Below, one piece after another: positions 5,047-15,326 of a stretch of 19,439 nt of DNA; the stretch's first letter is position 1, and each line of letters starts with the position of its first letter. A model generated the notes under the pieces. That model did not search any database. It saw only the letters and a list, made by a program, of their open reading frames with translations, and was not told where the DNA came from. Source of the stretch: Microcaldota archaeon (lineage in GTDB: Archaea; B1Sed10-29; WALL01; WAMD01); the NCBI GenBank assembly GCA_027077895.1, contig JALWQZ010000043.1:1-19439 (forward strand). Direction: 5' to 3'. Both the position numbers and the translations under genes were made by a program.

Positions 5047-5670
5047 TCACAACATGTGCAACCCTGGAATTAGACCCATTATTGCTGCGCCACCAACTGC
5101 TATTATTAGAATGTCTACTACTATCCAGAATATCCATGTGCACAATGCTGCTCCTATCCCGAACTTGTGCGTATCTCTTAGTATCACTGTTAGTGGGTAC
5201 AATGCATACAACCACAGTAGTGCATCTAGTATTATTCCCGCAACTGGTATCCATGTTATCCATGCCATTATGAACATCACTGGTGCGATTAGCCATGCTA
5301 GGTTTGTTAGGTGCTCCTCGAAGTCTGCCTTTCCACCGAACAGTCTCGCTGAAGCGTACAGTGGTACTGTACCAAAGAACCACACAACTAGTAGGTATAT
5401 AGGCAGCGCTGCTAGCATTACCATCCATGCTGCAAACCCTAGACCCCATCCACTCATGCCAGCGAGTGGTAGGAATGGGATCTTACCTAGAACCTTCCCT
5501 AGTCCAACTCCTGCTAAAATCATTACGAAAAATCCTAAAATAATAGCACTGATAAAACCGCTCTCAATCACTTGCTGGAACGCTTCGCCCCATGTTGTGC
5601 TCTTTTGCTTCTTTAGAAATGCTGCTGGGTGTATAAATGCTTCCCACCATTTTTTTATGTCTTCCCACAT
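5047..5670 (-). CDS. YIP1-family-like multi-pass membrane protein
   Basis: 207 residues. After a short amphipathic N terminus containing HPAAFLKK (14-21), hydrophobic segments lie at about 38-58, 75-109 (probably one long or two helices), 122-142, 144-165 and 172-197. The pattern of several helices with a lumenal-type middle section and a terminal LILRDTHKF-like turn (here TVILRDTHKF, 161-170) resembles YIP1/DUF1282 proteins of archaea and bacteria. These are poorly characterised integral membrane proteins. The ATG at 5670 is preceded by GAGGTGA with good spacing, and a TATA box sits 33-42 bases upstream, so it is a single-gene unit. Family assignment is from memory of the pattern. Confidence 0.75.
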   Translation of the reverse strand: MWEDIKKWWEAFIHPAAFLKKQKSTTWGEAFQQVIESGFISAIILGFFVMILAGVGLGKVLGKIPFLPLAGMSGWGLGFAAWMVMLAALPIYLLVVWFFGTVPLYASARLFGGKADFEEHLTNLAWLIAPVMFIMAWITWIPVAGIILDALLWLYALYPLTVILRDTHKFGIGAALCTWIFWIVVDILIIAVGGAAIMGLIPGLHML

Positions 5671-5702
5671 TTGGAATCACCTCTGTAATCCTTACGAATA
5701 AG

Positions 5703-5712
5703 TTATTTAAAT
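5703..5712 (-). promoter_or_regulatory. TATA box of the YIP1-like gene
   Basis: The minus strand reads ATTTAAATAA. The expected start is about 8-12 bases before the ATG at 5670, leaving a short leader that holds the GAGGTGA ribosome binding site. Confidence 0.6.
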
Positions 5713-5746
5713 GATTTTCTATCAAAAGCAGAAGAAATAGTCATTA

Positions 5747-5763
5747 GGAGAACTTATTTCTCC
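5747..5763 (-). terminator. Hairpin across the rps10 stop codon, possible terminator
   Basis: GGAGAA and TTCTCC form a six-bp stem with a five-base loop; the rps10 TAA lies in the loop and stem edge. The minus strand continues with pyrimidine-rich TTTCTTCTGCTTTT. It marks the end of the EF-1A/uS10 unit, but a role in termination or mRNA 3'-end stability is only inferred. Confidence 0.35.
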
Positions 5764-6065
5764 TTCAACTCAATTTCAATGTGTACGTTTTCTGGGACTT
5801 GGACTCTCATAATCTGTTTTATTGTTCTTTCATCTGTTTCAACGTTTATGAGTCTTTTGTGAACTCTCATTTCGTAGTGGTCCCAAGTATCTGAACCGTC
5901 ACCGCAGGGTGTCCTTCTCGTCGTTACTCTTAATTTCTTTGTTGGCAAGGGTATTGGTCCGGATACACTTAAACCTGACTTTATCGCAATCTGTTTTATC
6001 TCATCTGCCAATTCATCCAGTTTTTTGTGATCTGGCCCTGAAATTTTTATTGTCGCTATCTGCAT
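5754..6065 (-). CDS. rps10: Small ribosomal subunit protein uS10
   Basis: 103 residues from ATG 6065. A GTG codon at 6074 is inside the AGGTGAT ribosome binding site, so it is not the start. uS10 sits in the 30S head and in bacteria also acts in antitermination. The diagnostic core is TRRTPCGDGSDTW followed by MRVHKRLI; the TPCGDGS segment differs from the TRRSPHGEGT form of many Euryarchaeota. The length is normal. It follows EF-1A after 45 bases without a visible promoter, the usual archaeal pairing, so the two are probably co-transcribed. Confidence 0.96.
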   Translation of the reverse strand: MQIATIKISGPDHKKLDELADEIKQIAIKSGLSVSGPIPLPTKKLRVTTRRTPCGDGSDTWDHYEMRVHKRLINVETDERTIKQIMRVQVPENVHIEIELKEK

Positions 6066-6110
6066 GAGTATCACCTGATAATAAAAGGTGGAGTGAGGGT
6101 TTTAGGGGGT

Positions 6111-7382
<1,272 letters not shown>

Positions 7383-7424
7383 TTTCATAACCTCCTTTTA
7401 ACATCATTTTGTGTTTCTCCTAAT

Positions 7425-7434
7425 GTTTATAAAC
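7425..7434 (-). promoter_or_regulatory. TATA box of the EF-1A/uS10 unit
   Basis: GTTTATAAAC, a perfectly palindromic TATA box, lies between EF-2 and EF-1A. The expected start is near 7404, giving a leader of about 22 bases with GGAGG. This fits a strong dedicated promoter for an abundant protein. Confidence 0.75.
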
Positions 7435-7457
7435 TAAGGAGCAGTCTTCTATATTGT

Positions 7458-7463
7458 AAAAAA
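7458..7463 (-). terminator. T6 run after EF-2
   Basis: Six T on the minus strand (GGTTTTTTAC), 28 bases after the EF-2 stop codon and before the EF-1A TATA box. It probably ends the long polymerase/ribosomal operon. Confidence 0.5.
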
Positions 7464-7490
7464 CCTATTTATTAAGCTTTACCCTATGTC

Positions 7491-9683
7491 TCACTCCATG
7501 AAGTCGTTAGCCTTCGGTGGTTCGGGATTTAGTCCCTTTCTCTTTCTGACCTCTGCTATTATCTTCATTTGAAGTTCATCTGGTAATTTCTCGTATCCTA
7601 AATACTCTGTTGACCACAACGCTTTTCCCTGAGTTGCTGATCTAATGTCTCCTGCGAACCCGAACATCTCTGACACAGGGACCTTTGCTATTATTTCTAT
7701 CACTTCATCCTCCTGCTGCATATCAATGATTTGTCCTCTCCTGCCTTGTATGTCCTTTGTGACTGCACCCATTAGTTCCTGGGGTACGTTTATGAACAGT
7801 TTCTGTTTAGGTTCTAGTAATACTGCCTTTGCTTGTAGCATACCTGCGTATATTGGATTTCTTACAGCAGGTAGCACTTGGGCAGGCCCTCTGTGAACAG
7901 CGTCTTCGTGTAACTTTGCGTCTGTTAGTATAACCTTCACCTTTGTGACCTTCTCGTGTGCTAGTGGTCCTCTATCCATGGCCTCTCTAAATCCTTGTAT
8001 TATCAATTCTTTTGTTTCGTTTAGATACTGGACACCCTTTGTCATGTCAACCAATATGTTATCGTTGTATATATCCCAGATCCTTTTTGATTGATCAGCA
8101 TCCATGCCTAGTTCTTGTAGTTTTTTTGCCAGTTCCTTCGGGTTCTTTAAATCCTTGTTGGTGATGTCCTCGTGTGTTAGCGCCTCCCAGACACCGTCTT
8201 CGAGAGGTTCGACCTTTATGTAAAACTTGTTGTGCTTGTTTGGTGACTTTCCTTCTATTATTGGGGATTCGCCTAGGACGGTTTCTCTATAAACAACAAT
8301 TGGTTGGGATGTGACTATGTCTAGTCCTTTCTCTGTCTTGATCCTGTTTTCTACAATTTCTAGGTGTAGTTCGCCCATTCCGGATATTAGGTGCTCGCCA
8401 GTTTCTTCGTTTATTTCAACCTTTAGGTTTGGATCCTCCTTGGCAACCAACCTTAGGATCTCTATCAGTTTAGGTAGGTCTGCTGGGTTTTTTGCTTCTA
8501 TTGATTTCGTGACTACAGGTTCAGAAAAATGCTTTATAGGTTCGAAGGGCTCTATCTTTTCGGTTGATACAGTCTCACCAGAATATGCATCTTTTAAACC
8601 TATGACTGATGCTATGTTTCCTGCTTCTACTTCATCAACGTTTAACCTCTCTGGTCCCATGTACACGCCCACTTGCTGGATTGTGTTTTGGACCCCTGCG
8701 TTTATTAGGTACACCTTTTCTCCTGGCTTCAGTTTTCCAGAGAACACTCTTCCCGTGACCACGACCCCAGCGTGGGGATCAACTATTACGTAGGTGGTCA
8801 TGAAAACCAGTGGTCCGTTTGGATCGCAATTCAACATTGCCTGCCCAATTGGTGTGTTTACATCACCAGTCCAGATCTTTGGAATTCTATACTTTTGGGC
8901 TTCTGCTGGGTTTGGGAGGTGTTTTATTACCATTTCTAGGACTACCTTGTGTAGGGGGCTCTTCTTTGCGAGGGTTTTTTGGTCGTCATTCCTTATGTAT
9001 TCGTAGACCTCCTTGAATCCAATACCCGATTTCCTCATGTATGGCACGCTCAGAGCCCAGTTGTGATATGCAGAACCGAATGCCACGCTCCCATCTGCAG
9101 GATTGACTTTCCATTCGTCCTTGAACTCTTCTGGTGCGTACTTTTGTATCAGGTTGTTGACTTTTGCTATTATCTTTGTAAACCTGTCGCCAACTTCCTT
9201 AGGTCCTAGTTGTAGTTCAGTTAGAAGCCTATCGACCTTGTTTATGAAGAGAACAGGTTTGACCTTTTCTTTCAGTGCCTGCCTTAACACAGTTTCTGTT
9301 TGAGGCATTACCCCTTCAACAGCGCAAACGACTACTATAACACCGTCTACTGCTCTCATTGCTCTTGTAACCTCACCAGAGAAATCAACGTGACCCGGTG
9401 TGTCAATGAGGTTTATTAAGTAGTCTTCACCTTCATAGTTTTCTACGATGGATATATTACCTGCGTTTATGGTTATCCCTCTTTCTTGCTCATCCTTGTG
9501 GAAATCTAGAACAAGTTGCTTTCCCGCTAGTTCCTCTGACATCATACCTGCGCCTGCTATCAAGTTGTCTGATAGGGTTGTCTTTCCGTGGTCAATGTGT
9601 GCTACTACACCTATGTTCCTAATTTTCTCTCTTTGAGGCATTAAATCGTGCACTCTCTTAATCATTTCCTCTCTCTTTCCCAT
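7491..9683 (-). CDS. fusA: Translation elongation factor EF-2
   Basis: 730 residues from ATG 9683; an in-frame TTG two codons upstream is less likely, as AGGTGAT has proper spacing to this ATG. EF-2 is the GTPase that drives translocation. G1 is AHIDHGKT, followed by DEQERGITI, DTPGHVDF and NKVD. Domain IV carries DAVHRGPAQ with the diphthamide-site His at about residue 597, and domain V has DIRSATQGKALW. Length is normal and no intein is present. Whether diphthamide is made cannot be judged here. It is the last gene of the rpoH operon, 11 bases after rps7. Confidence 0.98.
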   Translation of the reverse strand: MGKREEMIKRVHDLMPQREKIRNIGVVAHIDHGKTTLSDNLIAGAGMMSEELAGKQLVLDFHKDEQERGITINAGNISIVENYEGEDYLINLIDTPGHVDFSGEVTRAMRAVDGVIVVVCAVEGVMPQTETVLRQALKEKVKPVLFINKVDRLLTELQLGPKEVGDRFTKIIAKVNNLIQKYAPEEFKDEWKVNPADGSVAFGSAYHNWALSVPYMRKSGIGFKEVYEYIRNDDQKTLAKKSPLHKVVLEMVIKHLPNPAEAQKYRIPKIWTGDVNTPIGQAMLNCDPNGPLVFMTTYVIVDPHAGVVVTGRVFSGKLKPGEKVYLINAGVQNTIQQVGVYMGPERLNVDEVEAGNIASVIGLKDAYSGETVSTEKIEPFEPIKHFSEPVVTKSIEAKNPADLPKLIEILRLVAKEDPNLKVEINEETGEHLISGMGELHLEIVENRIKTEKGLDIVTSQPIVVYRETVLGESPIIEGKSPNKHNKFYIKVEPLEDGVWEALTHEDITNKDLKNPKELAKKLQELGMDADQSKRIWDIYNDNILVDMTKGVQYLNETKELIIQGFREAMDRGPLAHEKVTKVKVILTDAKLHEDAVHRGPAQVLPAVRNPIYAGMLQAKAVLLEPKQKLFINVPQELMGAVTKDIQGRRGQIIDMQQEDEVIEIIAKVPVSEMFGFAGDIRSATQGKALWSTEYLGYEKLPDELQMKIIAEVRKRKGLNPEPPKANDFME

Positions 9684-9694
9684 TACCAATCACC

Positions 9695-10309
9695 TTATCT
9701 TGCACCCTTTGCTATTCTTTCTATTTCAATTCTCTTGTTTATCGCCATGCTTGATGGATCGTTATTTGCTGCTGCAATTAATTCATCTGCCAGGACTTCT
9801 GCGGCAGACTTTTTCGTTCTGAATGATTTTGAAACTACCGCTAAGCCAATGCTCCTCAATGCTAGGTCTATTCTTCTCTGCGGTGCGACATCAACTGCTA
9901 GGTGTCTAGTCAGCCCCCCGTACCTTACTCTAGTTGTCTCCTCTCTGGGGGCCGCGTTTTCAATTGCCAGAACAAGTATTTGTATGGGGTTTTTCTTTGT
10001 TTTCTTGTATATTATATCAAACGCCTTTTCAACGGTTTCTGTGGCGTTTATCTTCTTTCCACATCCGAATCTTCCTCTTGTGAAATGACCTCCAACTTTC
10101 CCCTTGGAACCCGACCTCATTATGGAGTTTATCAACCTCTCAACAATGTTCACACTCTGTTTTCCGAATTGCCTTGCTGAGTGCCTCCCGTGTGAGTGGT
10201 AATTATATCTCGGCTCTAGGTTTATGTAATTGGCTAGGCTAGGGTCATCTACCTTTACCTCTCTTAAGTCATATTTGCCGAATACTAAATTAATGTCTGG
10301 CTTCTCCAT
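9695..10309 (-). CDS. rps7: Small ribosomal subunit protein uS7
   Basis: 204 residues, within the archaeal range. uS7 nucleates assembly of the 30S head and contacts the exit site. The long archaeal N-terminal extension (1-45) is followed by the conserved helices: KQSVNIVERLINSIMRSG, PIQILVLAIENAAPREE, and VDVAPQRRIDLALRSI. The C terminus SMAINKRIEIERIAKGAR is typical. The start ATG at 10309 uses AGGTGA, which overlaps the rps12 stop codon, so translation is probably coupled. Confidence 0.97.
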   Translation of the reverse strand: MEKPDINLVFGKYDLREVKVDDPSLANYINLEPRYNYHSHGRHSARQFGKQSVNIVERLINSIMRSGSKGKVGGHFTRGRFGCGKKINATETVEKAFDIIYKKTKKNPIQILVLAIENAAPREETTRVRYGGLTRHLAVDVAPQRRIDLALRSIGLAVVSKSFRTKKSAAEVLADELIAAANNDPSSMAINKRIEIERIAKGAR

Positions 10310-10313
10310 GCTA

Positions 10314-10751
10314 TCACCTTCTCGGTTTCTCCTTCTTTCCTGTTCTTAGTAGTTCCAGTGGTATCCCGTTTACGGCGACGACTTTGTATCTGACACCGGG
10401 GATATCTCCTAGTGTGCCTCTTTTACTAGACCTTAATGGCTCGATTGTGACAGTGTCGTGTTCATCTATGTAATTGATAGCACCGTCTCCAGGAGCGAAC
10501 GCGGTCACCTGAACACCATTCTTTATGATTTGGACTCTGACACATTTTCTTAATCCGGAGTTAGGCTGCTTTGCTTCTAGGGCCACTTTCTGAAGAACAA
10601 TGGCCTTCGCTCTAGGTGATCCCTTCAACGGATCGAATTTCTCCTTTAGTTTGAGTTTTTTCCTTTTGTATGTTATGCTATGCCATTTGAGTTTTTTGTT
10701 TTTCCTCTCCATGTTTCTTCCAGCCATTTCTCCTCTAGTTCCTTCACTCAT
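10314..10751 (-). CDS. rps12: Small ribosomal subunit protein uS12
   Basis: 145 residues from ATG 10751. The in-frame GTG at 10757 is part of the GAGGTG ribosome binding site. uS12 lies at the decoding centre and influences accuracy. The key loop is KQPNSGLRKCVRVQ, with Pro-Asn-Ser conserved, and GDIPGVRYKVV and the C-terminal KKEKPRR are typical. The stretch between EPLRSSKRGT and GDIPG departs from the IEGIGG-type sequence I expect in most Euryarchaeota. The NusA stop codon is two bases upstream of this start. Confidence 0.97.
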   Translation of the reverse strand: MSEGTRGEMAGRNMERKNKKLKWHSITYKRKKLKLKEKFDPLKGSPRAKAIVLQKVALEAKQPNSGLRKCVRVQIIKNGVQVTAFAPGDGAINYIDEHDTVTIEPLRSSKRGTLGDIPGVRYKVVAVNGIPLELLRTGKKEKPRR

Positions 10752-10753
10752 GT

Positions 10754-11179
10754 TCACACCTCTCTTGCAATGAGTTTTACCTGTGGTATTTCAAAATGCC
10801 TCTCCAACAAGGTTTGTATTCTCCCAAGGCGTTTGCCCTGGTTCCCAATGGCCCGTCTGTATTCGCCTTTCTTGACGTATATCCTGAGCGTGTTTCCCTC
10901 TCTTTCTATGCCCAAGACCTCGACAGGCCTGAGAATGTTTTGGACAAATCTCTCTAAATCAGGAGTATACCCGACTATTGAGACCTTTTTATCCTTTAAC
11001 ACCTTTTTAATTTTTTCTACTGTTTCCCCATTCTTCCCGATTGCCGCGCCCACTTTGTCCTCGTCCACCACGAATACAATCGTTTCTCCTATCTGGACGC
11101 AGTCCTTTGGTGTTATCTTGGTTATGTCTTGGAAAAGGTTTATGTATTGAAGTTCTTCCATTCCTATTTTGATTGTCAT
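10754..11179 (-). CDS. nusA: NusA-like transcription factor with two KH domains
   Basis: 141 residues, the short archaeal form lacking the bacterial N-terminal and S1 domains. It binds RNA and probably supports transcription elongation or termination. The two KH GxxG loops are IGKNG (47-51) and IGNQGK (111-116). The ATG overlaps the rpl30e stop as ATGA, with GAGGTG upstream inside the rpl30e end. Its position between rpl30e and rps12 is the conserved archaeal arrangement. Confidence 0.95.
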   Translation of the reverse strand: MTIKIGMEELQYINLFQDITKITPKDCVQIGETIVFVVDEDKVGAAIGKNGETVEKIKKVLKDKKVSIVGYTPDLERFVQNILRPVEVLGIEREGNTLRIYVKKGEYRRAIGNQGKRLGRIQTLLERHFEIPQVKLIAREV

Positions 11180-11475
11180 TCAGACACCTCTAGGGTTGAT
11201 AGGTCAGCATCACCATAGTCGTATATGGCAATTGCAGATATTGGGAATGGCTTACCACATGCTTCACCCAGTTCTAGGCTAGTTCCGGGGTAAGCGTATA
11301 TCCTGATTCCTGCATTTTTTGCTAGTTCTGTTATTTCCCTGGCCTTCTGTTCCGGGCAGTTTGAACTTAGCACAACCCCTCTAGCATTACCTCTCTTTAT
11401 TGCCTTTATTGTTGTTTCACTGCCAAAACTCACCTTGCCAGTTTCTAACAATCTTTTTATCAGTTCCTCTGACAT
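11176..11475 (-). CDS. rpl30e: Large ribosomal subunit protein eL30
   Basis: 99 residues. eL30 belongs to the L7Ae/L30e kink-turn RNA-binding superfamily and is found in Archaea and Eukarya but not bacterial ribosomes. Recognisable parts are GKVSFGSETTIKAIKRGNA, VVLSSNCPEQ, and YPGTSLELGEACGKPFPISA. The start is one base after the rpoA2 stop, with GGAGAGG inside the rpoA2 end. The gene overlaps nusA by four bases. Confidence 0.97.
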   Translation of the reverse strand: MSEELIKRLLETGKVSFGSETTIKAIKRGNARGVVLSSNCPEQKAREITELAKNAGIRIYAYPGTSLELGEACGKPFPISAIAIYDYGDADLSTLEVSE

Positions 11476-11476
11476 T

Positions 11477-12631
11477 TTAATCCTCTCCTAGTTTCATTAT
11501 TAGTTTCACAGTACCAGTGCCAACAGGAATAGGTTGGCCAACTATGATATTTTCTGTTACTCCCTTTAAATAATCTACCTCTCCAGTCATTGCGGCTTCA
11601 TGGAGGTGTCTAACGGTTTCTTCGAATGCTGCCCTTGCTAGGACAGATGCCTTTTGCCCAGATAAACCTTGTCTACCTATGGCTTTTACTTCACCGTCGT
11701 AAGTCATCGCGTCTGCAACAAGCATAAGATGTCTAGGGTTCACCTTTATCCCCTGCCCATCTAGAACCTTCTTTGCTTCAATCAGAATTGCGTTCCTGGC
11801 GGCTTCAACACCTAGAACATTTTCTATTTCTCTTATGTTGTTTGAGAAGACCCTAGAGGCATCAACCTCTGGGAGCACTAGGACTCCCTTTAGGTTTGTC
11901 CCTTCTGTTTGTAGGTAGTAACCTGTTCCGTCTGGTTCTTGTAGGACTGCAGCCTTCCTGATTCCTGGAACTCCTCTCAGTCTGACCTCTGCCAGTTTAT
12001 CCTTGAATCCCCTGATTGACTTTAGTGTTGAGAATCCAGGTTCGAATATTAAGTAGTTATCCCCCACTTCCTTTGCCTTTCTCCTAGCGTTTTTCTCAAC
12101 GATTTTCTTCGCTTCATCAAATGATAGTTCAATACCATCCAGTTTCTTCATATCAAATACAACAATTACCTGCTTGTTTGTAAAGTCCTCTTCTATCTTT
12201 GCGATGTCAGATAGTTTCACCTCTTCTATTCTGTTTGCGAATTCAATAACTTTACCCTTGTCCTCCCTTATGCCCTCCTTTAGGTGGATCTCCATTATCG
12301 GCATGCTAGGGTCTCTCCTAGCGTCTACAATTTCTATGAATCTTGGAAGACCCTGTGGGACTGCTAGTTCGGCAACTCCCGCGAAGTGGAATGTTCTCAG
12401 GGTCATCTGTGTACCGGGTTCCCCGATACTCTGCGCAGCCACGATGCCGGCCGCTTCCCCAGGTTGGATCAGGTTTTTTTGGTACTCTTCAACTGCCCTC
12501 TCCATTGTCTTTTTTAAGTCCTTCATTTTTGTTGTTTCCGCTATTTTGAGGGCGTCCTCTATAACCTTCTTTGGGAGTTTTCCTTCATACTCCTTGATTA
12601 ATTCAACCCTTTTTTCAACGTTTTTACTCAT
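11477..12631 (-). CDS. rpoA2: RNA polymerase subunit A'' (C-terminal part of largest subunit)
   Basis: 384 residues from ATG 12631; the frame is open further upstream, but that part lies inside rpoA1 and the chosen start has AGGTGG and the normal A'' length. Together with A' it forms the equivalent of bacterial beta prime. Diagnostic sequence is EPGEAAG-type QPGEAAGIVAAQSIGEPGTQMTLRTFHFAGV (bridge helix/trigger loop region; motifs IGEPGTQ and LRTFH), then the C-terminal AMTGEVDYLKGVTENIIVGQPIPVGTG part. Start and stop overlap rpoA1 by eight bases (ATGAGTAA), so translation is probably coupled and subunit ratios kept equal. Confidence 0.97.
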   Translation of the reverse strand: MSKNVEKRVELIKEYEGKLPKKVIEDALKIAETTKMKDLKKTMERAVEEYQKNLIQPGEAAGIVAAQSIGEPGTQMTLRTFHFAGVAELAVPQGLPRFIEIVDARRDPSMPIMEIHLKEGIREDKGKVIEFANRIEEVKLSDIAKIEEDFTNKQVIVVFDMKKLDGIELSFDEAKKIVEKNARRKAKEVGDNYLIFEPGFSTLKSIRGFKDKLAEVRLRGVPGIRKAAVLQEPDGTGYYLQTEGTNLKGVLVLPEVDASRVFSNNIREIENVLGVEAARNAILIEAKKVLDGQGIKVNPRHLMLVADAMTYDGEVKAIGRQGLSGQKASVLARAAFEETVRHLHEAAMTGEVDYLKGVTENIIVGQPIPVGTGTVKLIMKLGED

Positions 12632-15317
12632 AATCGCCACCTTCACTCCCTTCTTCAAGCACTCCCTCCTCTTCGGACTCATCTTCTGGGAGTTCTTCAT
12701 ACTCCTTTTGTTCTATGAGTAACATCCTGCGCAGTGCAACAGCGTCGTCTCCGTGGCACTTCATTGGATCAGCGCCATCCTCTCCGTACTTGAATTGGAC
12801 AATTGTTCCAGTTGCGTCCCTCACACTTAGGTCTGGTTGCACCACAAAATCCTGCAGTGCGTTTATTAGCCTTCTTTGCATGTAACCAGATTTAGCGGTT
12901 CTGATACCTTTATCGACTAGACCTTCTCTACCTCCCATTGCATGGAAGAAGTACTCAATAGGGGACATACCATCCCTAAAACTTGAGTAAACGAAACCCC
13001 TAGCCTGTACACCAATATCCCCCTCTTTGAAGTGGGGCAGGGTCTTGCTCTTGTATCCTCTTAGGATTCTTTTTCCTCTGACTGCTTGCTGTCCAACTGT
13101 TGCAGACATTTGTGTGAAGTTTAGCATATTACCCCTAGATCCTGCTCTAGTCATTACTAGATATTGGTTATCAGGGTTAACATACTGAGCGGCTATCTTT
13201 CCTGCATCATCTCTGGCTTTTCCAAGTATCGCCATTATCATGTCCTCAAGTGTGTCCTCTACTGTTTTACCTGGCATCCTCTCAAGTTCCCCTGCTCTGT
13301 ATTTTTCTATTAATTTATTAACCTCCTCGGTTGCCTTATCTAGCACTTCCTTGACTTTTTTCTTTGCCTCTTCGGGAATGTCTGTGTCATCAAGGCTCGC
13401 CGTGAATCCTTTATGCATGAGTGCCTCCAGGAACATCTTACCTGTTTTGTTCAGGAAGTCAGCCGCGCCCTCTGATCCATACTCTCTAAATATTGTATCT
13501 AGGAGTATACCTTGAAGGCTTATCTTGTCGATTACACCTTCTTTTAACTCTCCGTTTTCTATCCTCACCCAGGCGTCTAGTGGGCATCCCCTACATGTTC
13601 CATTTTTCTTAAAGTACTCACAGTTGTCTTTACCCACACATATCCTAGATGGATATTCTAAGTTCAGTTTCTTGGGTAGTGCTTGTGAGAATATTAGTTT
13701 TCCAGACCACATTGGTTTTCCATTTACTTTTTTGTCAGGTTTTGGGAGTTTGTATATGCCTGCCTTTGCTAGTATCTTTGTCGTTATATACTTGGGGAAT
13801 GCTGTGTCTTTGTGTGTCATCAAGTATGCCCCAGTTATGTAGTCTTGGTCTTGGTATATTATTGGGCCACCATACCTTGGGGATATAATCTGCTTCTGAA
13901 CTAGCATTAGGTGCAGGACTTCTGCTTGTGATTCTTCTGTCTGTGGCACGTGGAGGTTCATTTCGTCTCCGTCGAAGTCTGCGTTGTACGGCTTACAAAC
14001 GTTTGGATGAAGCCTGAATGTCTTTCCAGGTAGGACCTTTGCTATGTGGCCAATCATTGATATCCTGTGAAGGCTAGGTTGTCTGTTAAACATTACGATG
14101 TCTCCGTCCATTAATTGCCTTTCAACTGTATATCCTGGAGCGAGTTCTTCAAGTATGGCCTCTCTGTTGTTTTCTGTTACCATCTTCCTCCTACCATCTG
14201 GTCTTATGACATACACTGCCCTTGGGTACTCCTTGTTGGTTATGAATTCCTTCATCTTGTCAATGTTCCACTCCGTGACCTTTTCTGGGACAGTTAGAAT
14301 CTTCGCCACGTCCTGTGGGACTCCAACTTCATTTATGTCAAGGTAGGGATCAGGGGAAATGACTGTTCTTGCTGAGAAGTTAACTCTCTTACCTGATAGG
14401 TTATATCTAAACCTACCCTCCTTGCCCTTTAATCTCTGGGCCAGGGTTTTTAGCGGTCTCCCAGATCTATGTCTTGCCGGAGGTATCCCAGAGACCTCGT
14501 TGTTGAAGTATGTTGTAACGTGATATTGTAGCAGGTCCCAGAGGTCTTCAATGATTAACTGTGGTGCACCTGCCGCGATGTTGTCCCTCAACCTTTGGTT
14601 TATTCTTAGTATATCCACCAGTTTGTGGGTTAGGTCATCCTCGCTTCTTTCTCCTGTTTCTAGAGTGATGCTAGGTCTAGTTTGGACGGGTGGGACTGGA
14701 AGTACGGTTAGTATCGCCCATTCAGGCCTTGCCTTTTCTGGGTTTATCCCTAGGAGCCTTAGGTCTTCGTCGGGTATTCTTTCCAGTCTCCTTCTTATCT
14801 CTGTTGGGAAAAGTCTCTTCCCGCCTTCGTAGAACGTGGTGGGTTTTACCAGCGTTATCTCCTCTTGCTTTGCATTACAGTGTGGGCAGGTGTGGACCTT
14901 TTTTGCCCTTTCAATTATCTCCAGCGCCGTGTCTTCGTCCAGTTCTTTTTCACCGGTTATTATCTTTTTGTACTCCTCTAGTTCCTCTGGGGGGATTAGT
15001 AGTCTGCCACATTTGCTGCATGTGACCTTTAGGAGCATGTATATCATTTTGACATAGGCTACGTGAATGACAGGTCTCACCAGTTCAATGTGACCGAAGT
15101 GGCCAGGGCATGTTGCAATGTTTCCTCCACATGTTTTACATCTAAGACCAGGGTCTATGACTCCCATGTGGAGATCCATTAACCCACCCTCTATGGGGTA
15201 ACCGTCCTCATCATAAGTATCAGGAGTGACAACCCTAACCTGACTAAGTTTTCTGATCATTTCTGGTGACATCAATCCGAATTCAATTCCACCAATTTTC
15301 TTTTCTACCCCAGCCAT
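12624..15317 (-). CDS. rpoA1: RNA polymerase subunit A' (N-terminal part of largest subunit)
   Basis: 897 residues. Zinc ligands are visible at Cys60, Cys63, Cys70 and His73, and at Cys100, Cys103, Cys144 and Cys147. The catalytic Mg2+ loop NADFDGD is at 445-451, with the aspartates intact. A further Cys-rich segment (CVGKDNC then GTCRGC) corresponds to an extra cysteine cluster known in archaeal A'. The last 29 residues contain 15 Asp or Glu, forming an acidic tail that seems longer than usual. The start uses GGTGAG five to six bases upstream, and the rpoB1 stop is nine bases away. Confidence 0.98.
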   Translation of the reverse strand: MAGVEKKIGGIEFGLMSPEMIRKLSQVRVVTPDTYDEDGYPIEGGLMDLHMGVIDPGLRCKTCGGNIATCPGHFGHIELVRPVIHVAYVKMIYMLLKVTCSKCGRLLIPPEELEEYKKIITGEKELDEDTALEIIERAKKVHTCPHCNAKQEEITLVKPTTFYEGGKRLFPTEIRRRLERIPDEDLRLLGINPEKARPEWAILTVLPVPPVQTRPSITLETGERSEDDLTHKLVDILRINQRLRDNIAAGAPQLIIEDLWDLLQYHVTTYFNNEVSGIPPARHRSGRPLKTLAQRLKGKEGRFRYNLSGKRVNFSARTVISPDPYLDINEVGVPQDVAKILTVPEKVTEWNIDKMKEFITNKEYPRAVYVIRPDGRRKMVTENNREAILEELAPGYTVERQLMDGDIVMFNRQPSLHRISMIGHIAKVLPGKTFRLHPNVCKPYNADFDGDEMNLHVPQTEESQAEVLHLMLVQKQIISPRYGGPIIYQDQDYITGAYLMTHKDTAFPKYITTKILAKAGIYKLPKPDKKVNGKPMWSGKLIFSQALPKKLNLEYPSRICVGKDNCEYFKKNGTCRGCPLDAWVRIENGELKEGVIDKISLQGILLDTIFREYGSEGAADFLNKTGKMFLEALMHKGFTASLDDTDIPEEAKKKVKEVLDKATEEVNKLIEKYRAGELERMPGKTVEDTLEDMIMAILGKARDDAGKIAAQYVNPDNQYLVMTRAGSRGNMLNFTQMSATVGQQAVRGKRILRGYKSKTLPHFKEGDIGVQARGFVYSSFRDGMSPIEYFFHAMGGREGLVDKGIRTAKSGYMQRRLINALQDFVVQPDLSVRDATGTIVQFKYGEDGADPMKCHGDDAVALRRMLLIEQKEYEELPEDESEEEGVLEEGSEGGDYE

Positions 15318-15326
15318 TCTCTCACC

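Noticed and set aside
4994..5449. 151-residue minus-strand frame with Ser/Asn-rich protein
   Set aside because: It is an out-of-frame shadow of the YIP1-like gene on the same strand.
4937..5701. 254-residue plus-strand open frame
   Set aside because: It is antisense to the YIP1-like gene and to tRNA-Ser, with a composition typical of a shadow frame; the minus-strand frame has a promoter, ribosome binding site and family pattern.
12632..12700. Longer N terminus for rpoA2
   Set aside because: The extra codons lie within rpoA1, while ATG 12631 has a ribosome binding site and gives the family length.
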